A stretch of DNA of 26,597 nucleotides, taken from positions 19,721 to 46,317 of the forward strand of contig DCFC01000031.1 of assembly GCA_002314325.1 (NCBI GenBank). The letters run 5' to 3'. Position numbers and translations under genes: made by a program. Below are positions 22,636 to 26,597 of the stretch, piece after piece. The notes under the pieces are model-generated. The model had not been told where the DNA came from and made no database searches. It saw only the letters and a list, made by a program, of their open reading frames with translations. Within the stretch, counting starts at the first letter, position 1. Every line of letters starts with the position of its first letter. Origin of the DNA: Megamonas hypermegale (GTDB lineage: Bacteria; Bacillota; Negativicutes; Selenomonadales; Selenomonadaceae).

Positions 22636-23574
22636 TTATTTTTCACAGCAAAGACCGAGACTCTGCATGATGGCAAGGCCGCCGTTTTGCAGAATTGTTT
22701 CGGCTAAGTTTCGGCCGAGTTTGGCGGCGTCTTCGCGTTTGCCGCTCAGGGTGTCGCGGATTAAAGTTTTGCCGTCGATTGAACCGATAACGGCTTCAAC
22801 GGTCAGCATATTGTTTTCGCCAACATGGGCATAAACGCCGACAGGAACCTGGCAGCCGCCTTCGACGCTGGCGAGAAAAGCGCGTTCCGCCGCCGCTGCA
22901 TCGGCTGTTTTATCGTCGTGCAGAAAAGCGAGCATCTGTCTGATTTCACAGTCATCTTCTCTCGTTTCCACAGCAAGCGCACCCTGACCGACGGCCGGCA
23001 GACAGATTTGCGGCGGGATGATTTGCGTTATTCGGTCGCCGAAACCGAGCCGTTTTAAACCGGCAACAGCCAGTACGATGGCGTCGAAATGTTCTTCATC
23101 CAGTTTGCGCAGACGTGTATTGACATTGCCGCGCAGGCTGCAGATATTTAAATCAGGACGGGCGTGCAGGAGCTGTGCTTTGCGGCGCAGACTGGACGTG
23201 CCGACTTTAGCGCCATGCGGCAGATTACCAAGTGTTTTATACATAGGGCTGACGAGTGCATCGCCGCAGTCGAAACGCTGGGTAATGGCGGTAAGAGCCA
23301 GTCCTTGCGGCAGTGCTGTAGGCATGTCCTTTAAGCTGTGCACGGCAAGGTCGATTTTGCCTTCCAGCATGGCGCTTTCCAATTCCTTAGTGAATAATCC
23401 CTTGCCGCCGATTTTGGCAAGCGGCACATCGAGAATTTTGTCGCCTTTCGTCGTGATGTGCATGAGCTTTACGGTTAAATCGGGATACTGTCCGCGCAGG
23501 CAGTCTGCTATATATTCAGCCTGCCATAGAGCCAGTTTGCTGCTGCGTGTACCGATAGTAATTTTTTTACGCAT
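22636..23574 (-). CDS. hemC: Hydroxymethylbilane synthase (porphobilinogen deaminase)
   Basis: A 312-residue enzyme that polymerises four porphobilinogens into hydroxymethylbilane. Seen: ITIGTRSSKLALWQA at 5-19, the N-terminal signature; VHSLKDMPT at 78-86 with the catalytic aspartate region; GTSSLRRKAQL at 125-135; RGNVNTRL at 148-155; and VEGGCQVPVG at 237-246 with C241, the attachment site of the dipyrromethane cofactor. All are intact. Its ATG at 23574 shares a base with the hemA stop (TAATG), so it is translated from the hemA ribosomes by coupling. No other unusual features. Confidence 0.96.
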   Translation of the reverse strand: MRKKITIGTRSSKLALWQAEYIADCLRGQYPDLTVKLMHITTKGDKILDVPLAKIGGKGLFTKELESAMLEGKIDLAVHSLKDMPTALPQGLALTAITQRFDCGDALVSPMYKTLGNLPHGAKVGTSSLRRKAQLLHARPDLNICSLRGNVNTRLRKLDEEHFDAIVLAVAGLKRLGFGDRITQIIPPQICLPAVGQGALAVETREDDCEIRQMLAFLHDDKTADAAAAERAFLASVEGGCQVPVGVYAHVGENNMLTVEAVIGSIDGKTLIRDTLSGKREDAAKLGRNLAETILQNGGLAIMQSLGLCCEK

Positions 23575-24854
23575 TATTGTTCACTCTCTTTTAATACTTC
23601 TAGTTTGAATAATTTCGTTATGGCGTCAATATAATATTTTTCGTCGGCGGTACCGGCGGAACTGTTTATAATTGTCATCGGTTCGCGCAGAATTTTGCGG
23701 ACAATCATCTGAGACATATGGCGGATAATGCGGTATTCGTTTTCGTCAATATCCGGAAGTTTCGTCATGGCGCGTTTCACTTCGCGGCGGCGTATGCGTT
23801 CCGCTTTATTGGAAAGGCGCGCCATTATCGGCTGGCAGGATAAATACTGAAACCGTTCCAGTATGGAGGTGACTTCTTCATCGACGATTTTCTGTGCCTG
23901 AAATGCTTCGTATTCGCGTTCTTTAATATTGTCTTCCACAACAGCTTCCAAATCGTCGATATTGTAAAGTTCCACGCCTTTTATTTCGGCAACGTCAGGG
24001 TCGACATCACGCGGTACGGCGATATCGATGATGACGAGCGGTCTGTTCTGGCGGCGCGACATGAAAAGCTGCGTTTCCCATGGTTTGACGACATAATGCG
24101 GTGCACCGGTGGACGTTACGACGATATCCACGTCGTCAGCTTTGCGCATGGCTTCACGGAAACCGACAGCCTGTCCGCCGAACTGAGCAGCGAGAGCTTG
24201 CGCCTTATCGAAATGGCGGTTGGCAACGTAGATTTTCTGTATGCCCTTGCCCATCAAATTGCGTGCGGTGAGCTCCGCCATCTGTCCCGCTCCGTAAATG
24301 AGCGCATTGCTTTTTTCCAACGTGCCGAATATTTTCAGCGCCAGCTGTACGGCGGCGTAACTTACGGATACGGCGTTAAAGGCGATTTTCGTTTCCGTAC
24401 GCACGCGTTTGCCGGTCGTTATGGCACGGTGAAACAATGTATTTAAAATCGTATTGGTTGCTCCCGCCTGCCGGGCGATGGCGTAGGCTTTTTTCACCTG
24501 ACTGAGTATCTGCCCTTCTCCGACAATCAGGGAGTCGAGGCTGGAAGCAACGGAAAACAGGTGCTCTATACATTTTTTATCGGTGTAATAATAAAAATAT
24601 TCATCTTTAGCATCATTGCAGCCGGACAGAGCAAAGAAAAAATCCTTGACGGAAGATAGATTTTCGGCGGCGTTATCCACTACGGCATAAATCTCGCTGC
24701 GGTTGCAGGTGGATAAAACGACGGCTTCGCAAATGCCCTCGTAATCCTCCAGATGATGCAGCCCCTGCTGGATATTGTCGGCAGAAATTGCAAATCTTTC
24801 CCGTACCTGCACCGATACAGTCTTATGATTGAGGCCTAAAACTATTAATTGCAT
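23574..24854 (-). CDS. hemA: Glutamyl-tRNA reductase
   Basis: A 426-residue NADPH enzyme that reduces glutamyl-tRNA to glutamate-1-semialdehyde, the committed step of the C5 pathway. Seen: LGLNHKTVSVQVRERFA at 6-22; LSTCNRSEIYAV at 48-58 with the catalytic cysteine C50; VASSLDSLIVGEGQILSQVK near 92-115; ALIYGAGQMAELTARNL near 184, the NADPH-binding glycine motif; and a C-terminal helical dimerisation domain with LSCQPIMARL. Length fits the family. The start overlaps the sirC end by 32 nt, and the ribosome site GGAGGG is 10-11 nt upstream, inside sirC. The reductase is usually the control point of the pathway, by haem-dependent proteolysis in other bacteria; nothing in this sequence shows that directly. 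Confidence 0.96.
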   Translation of the reverse strand: MQLIVLGLNHKTVSVQVRERFAISADNIQQGLHHLEDYEGICEAVVLSTCNRSEIYAVVDNAAENLSSVKDFFFALSGCNDAKDEYFYYYTDKKCIEHLFSVASSLDSLIVGEGQILSQVKKAYAIARQAGATNTILNTLFHRAITTGKRVRTETKIAFNAVSVSYAAVQLALKIFGTLEKSNALIYGAGQMAELTARNLMGKGIQKIYVANRHFDKAQALAAQFGGQAVGFREAMRKADDVDIVVTSTGAPHYVVKPWETQLFMSRRQNRPLVIIDIAVPRDVDPDVAEIKGVELYNIDDLEAVVEDNIKEREYEAFQAQKIVDEEVTSILERFQYLSCQPIMARLSNKAERIRRREVKRAMTKLPDIDENEYRIIRHMSQMIVRKILREPMTIINSSAGTADEKYYIDAITKLFKLEVLKESEQ

Positions 24855-25461
24855 TTTTTATAGCGCCCTCCGCTTCATCGTATTTTTTTTGCTGAACGAG
24901 CAGCATGACTTCATCGCTTAAAGCACTGCGCCAGAATATTTCCCGGTCATTACTTGTCGGCAGCTTGGCGATGGCTTCGTTTCTAAGTATGGATAATCTG
25001 TCAAGCCATAAGGCGTAAGTATCGTCGAATTCCTTTTCCATGCGGCAGCGAAGATAGCGGGACAGTGCAGGCGATTTGCCGTTGGTGGAAAAAGTCACCA
25101 GAAGGTCGCCGCGTCTGATTTTCGCTGGCAGGGCAAAATCGCACAGCGGCAGTTTGTCTACAACGTTGATTAAAATACGGGCTTTGTGAGCGTCTGCCCA
25201 AATCTGCTTGCTGGCGTTTTCTTCGCCGACAGCGCAAATGGCAAGCTCAAATCCGTCCAAATCGCCCGTTTCGTAATATTTTTCTTTCCATATAATTAAG
25301 TTGTTTTGAACCATATTTGTTAATTCATTCACAAGCATTGGTGAAATGACGGTAACTTTGGCTTTAGCCTCTAGCAATCCTTCGACTTTGCGCAAAGCTA
25401 CATGGCCTCCGCCGATTACGACGCAGGGTTTATCATCTAAAATCAAATTAACAGGATACAC
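24823..25461 (-). CDS. sirC: Precorrin-2 dehydrogenase (siroheme synthase N-terminal domain type)
   Basis: A 212-residue Met8/CysG-N-type protein that oxidises precorrin-2 to sirohydrochlorin with NAD; some homologs also insert iron. Seen: CVVIGGGHVALRKVEGLL at 13-30, the NAD-binding glycine motif; VTVISP at 36-41; LAICAVGE; INVVDKLPLCDF with D102, the aspartate used in catalysis and chelation in Met8/CysG; and TFSTNGKSPALSRYLR at 123-138. It lacks the methyltransferase half of CysG, which here is supplied by CobA in the fused gene. I chose GTG 25461 because AGAGG lies 7 nt upstream; GTG 25467 would be only 1 nt from it. First gene of the hem operon. The symbol could equally be cysG-N or hemX-like. 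Confidence 0.88.
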   Translation of the reverse strand: MYPVNLILDDKPCVVIGGGHVALRKVEGLLEAKAKVTVISPMLVNELTNMVQNNLIIWKEKYYETGDLDGFELAICAVGEENASKQIWADAHKARILINVVDKLPLCDFALPAKIRRGDLLVTFSTNGKSPALSRYLRCRMEKEFDDTYALWLDRLSILRNEAIAKLPTSNDREIFWRSALSDEVMLLVQQKKYDEAEGAIKNAINSFRPQS

Positions 25462-25475
25462 GTACACACCTCTTT

Positions 25476-25498
25476 AAAAATGAACTCAATTCATTTTT
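25476..25498. repeat. Inverted repeat at the start of the hem transcript
   Basis: AAAAATGAA (25476-25484), CTCAA loop, TTCATTTTT (25490-25498) is an exact 9-bp inverted repeat. It covers the predicted transcription start of the hem operon, just before the ribosome site. It could be an operator or a 5' stabilising hairpin. Confidence 0.45.
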
Positions 25499-25500
25499 TT

Positions 25501-25529
25501 ATTATAACGCAATAAATATACTCTATCAA
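25501..25529 (-). promoter_or_regulatory. Promoter of the hem operon
   Basis: On the minus strand TTGATA (25529-25524), 17 bp, TATAAT (25506-25501). It matches consensus at 5/6 and 6/6 and lies about 40 bp before the sirC start. A second possible pairing, TTGACT with 16 bp to TATATT, lies just upstream. There is no room for a long riboswitch in the leader. Confidence 0.75.
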
Positions 25530-25588
25530 CACTCTAAGTCAATATTATATAAGATGAGGGAAAATGACACAATTAAAACTTGTTTCTA

Positions 25589-25617
25589 TTGATTAATGCG
25601 TGTTTTTCCCATACAAT
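25589..25617 (+). promoter_or_regulatory. Promoter of the HAD phosphatase gene
   Basis: TTGATT (25589-25594), 17 bp, TACAAT (25612-25617) on the plus strand, 42 bp before ATG 25660. Divergent from the hem promoter, about 60 bp away. Confidence 0.6.
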
Positions 25618-25659
25618 AAAAAAGAGAATTTTATTTTGTGAGTTAAAGGGAGATTTTTT

Positions 25660-26292
25660 ATGAAGAGCATTATTTTTGACGTTGACGGAACATTGTGGGA
25701 TTCCACCGATGTGGTGGCGGACAGCTGGAATGCGGCTATTCGCGATACTGTAGGTATAGAGGCCAATCTTGACGGCGACAGACTGAAACAGCTGTTTGGC
25801 AAGACGATGGACGAAATCGGACTTGCCATGCTGCCGATGCTGGATAAGCCGAAACGGGACGAAGTGTGTCTTGTATGCTATAAATATGAAGATGAATATC
25901 TGCTCAATAATTCCGGCGTATTTTATGACGGCGTAAAGGAAACGATTGATGAATTAGCTAAGCACTATGATTTGTATATAGCCAGCAACTGTCAGACGGG
26001 TTATATCGAAACAACTATGCGTTACGGCGGATTTGCCGATAAGATAAAAGATTTCATCTGCTTTGACGATACGAAACTGCCAAAGGGCGAGAATATTAAA
26101 ATCCTGATGGAACGCAATAATATAAATGCAGATGAAGCTGTATACGTAGGCGATATTCAGGGCGATTTTGAAGCCAGCAAAGTGGCAGGTATTCCGATGA
26201 TTTACGCAAGCTATGGTTTTGGTAAAGTGGAAAATCCTGATTATACAATTAAAGATATACGAGAATTGCCAAATTTAATAGAGAAAATATGA
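25660..26292 (+). CDS. HAD-superfamily hydrolase (phosphoglycolate phosphatase-like)
   Basis: A 210-residue haloacid-dehalogenase-fold phosphatase. Seen in order: motif I, IIFDVDGTLWDS at 4-15, with nucleophile D7 and acid/base D9; an alpha-helical cap from about 17 to 85, typical of subfamily I (Gph/beta-PGM type); motif II, IASNC at 107-111, with S109; motif III, K142 in KLPKGENI; and motif IV, VYVGDIQGDFEAS at 161-173, with the metal ligands D165 and D169. All catalytic residues are present. AAGGGAGA lies about 6 nt before ATG 25660. It is a single gene, divergent from the hem operon. Substrate cannot be told from sequence; phosphoglycolate or another small phosphate ester is possible. Confidence 0.88.
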   Translation: MKSIIFDVDGTLWDSTDVVADSWNAAIRDTVGIEANLDGDRLKQLFGKTMDEIGLAMLPMLDKPKRDEVCLVCYKYEDEYLLNNSGVFYDGVKETIDELAKHYDLYIASNCQTGYIETTMRYGGFADKIKDFICFDDTKLPKGENIKILMERNNINADEAVYVGDIQGDFEASKVAGIPMIYASYGFGKVENPDYTIKDIRELPNLIEKI

Positions 26293-26597
26293 GTTCATTT
26301 TTCTTTTGAAAGGTCAAAAGAAAAACGAACCAAAAAGAAAAAACTTTTTTAACGTTTCGCTACCGCTGCACTGGGCGAGCCTTCGCAACTTTTCTAAAAA
26401 AGCAGTCAGTACATCGGCTCGAAACATTTGAATTCGGCTTGTGCTTTCCGTTTTCAGCAGGAACTAAAATTTGAGCTGTTGACACTGTAATTCGTTATTT
26501 ATGCTGGACCTTTAATCCATGTTAGAGATTTTCACGGTAGCTTTAGCTATTAAAAAGAAAAAGATTTAGATATGTTTTTAGTTTAAATGTTTGAGCG
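26293..26597. other. Non-coding tail with repeat-like sequence and a 37-codon open frame
   Basis: No convincing gene fills these 305 bases. The first 140 bases hold the hairpin at 26298 and then a stretch that on the minus strand gives a 37-codon frame (26314-26427) starting MFRADVLTAFLEK and ending in an F-rich run. Its composition differs from the flanks: the middle is G+C-rich and both sides are A/T homopolymers. It has no ribosome site. From memory, similar segments recur between genes in Selenomonadaceae genomes, so a dispersed non-coding repeat is more likely than a protein. The rest, to 26597, shows nothing I can assign. Confidence 0.4.
26298..26325. repeat. Perfect 12-bp hairpin after the HAD gene
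   Basis: TTTTTCTTTTGA (26298-26309), AAGG loop, TCAAAAGAAAAA (26314-26325). It lies 6 bp after the HAD stop. It lacks a G+C-rich stem and a plus-strand T-run, so it is a poor terminator as it stands. It is continuous with the repeat-like segment that follows. Confidence 0.5.

Noticed and set aside
25462..25659. A riboswitch or T-box leader for the hem operon
   Set aside because: The promoter is about 40 bp from the first start codon, so the leader is too short, and no T-box or cobalamin-riboswitch sequence is visible.
26298..26325. The 12-bp hairpin as a standard intrinsic terminator
   Set aside because: The stem has very few G-C pairs and the plus-strand RNA ends in A residues, not U residues, after the stem.

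Overview
The window looks like a chromosomal segment of a diderm Firmicute of the class Negativicutes, probably Selenomonadaceae and close to Megamonas. This is an inference from gene content: LPS-type glycosyltransferases sit next to a Clostridium-style hem operon with a cobA-hemD fusion, and most coding DNA is AT-rich with strong GGAGG ribosome sites. No rRNA, tRNA, CRISPR array or complete insertion sequence was seen.

Layout. (1) Positions 1-2075, plus strand: a Uma2-family nuclease-like protein and a lone HipA-like kinase, closed by a perfect bidirectional terminator. (2) Positions 2079-10657, minus strand: an eight-gene envelope-polysaccharide operon. In transcription order it encodes a GT4 transferase, a GT9 heptosyltransferase-like protein, a second GT4 transferase, an HtrL/YibB-family protein, an O-antigen ligase/polymerase, a GT8 transferase and two tandem paralogous transferases with sialyltransferase-superfamily motifs. 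Several junctions overlap or are nearly contiguous. The distal genes, above all the ligase, are much more AT-rich than the proximal ones, as expected for a variable glycan region. A membrane-anchored NodB-type polysaccharide deacetylase is transcribed divergently from 10748. (3) Positions 11637-12497: an Rpn/PD-(D/E)XK nuclease gene. (4) Positions 12593-18265, minus strand: a second envelope-glycan block with a GT9 heptosyltransferase, two Stealth-family sugar-phosphate transferase paralogs around a UDP-glucuronate 4-epimerase, and two overlapping paralogous six-helix membrane proteins of unknown function. (5) Positions 18403-25461, minus strand: tetrapyrrole synthesis. sirC-hemA-hemC-cobA/hemD-hemB form one tight operon behind a strong promoter; hemL follows separately. 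(6) Positions 25660-26292: a HAD phosphatase, then a non-coding tail that looks like a dispersed repeat.

The most notable element is in the 384-bp gap between hemB and hemL. There I read a complete type I toxin-antitoxin locus that is too small for ordinary gene calling: a 25-residue holin-like toxin peptide on the minus strand, with its own promoter and a Shine-Dalgarno site buried in a hairpin, and a convergent antisense RNA on the plus strand with its own promoter and intrinsic terminator.

How the genes work together. HemA and HemL make 5-aminolevulinate. HemB, HemC and the HemD half of the fusion carry it to uroporphyrinogen III. The CobA half and SirC then lead toward siroheme and cobalamin. 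The glycan genes would build and decorate LPS core or O-chain: heptose by GT9, hexoses by GT4/GT8, possible sialic-acid-like or Kdo-like caps by the tandem transferases, sugar-1-phosphate links by the Stealth proteins, galacturonate precursor by the epimerase, and transfer or polymerisation by the ligase. Donor and acceptor sugars are not determined by the sequence alone.
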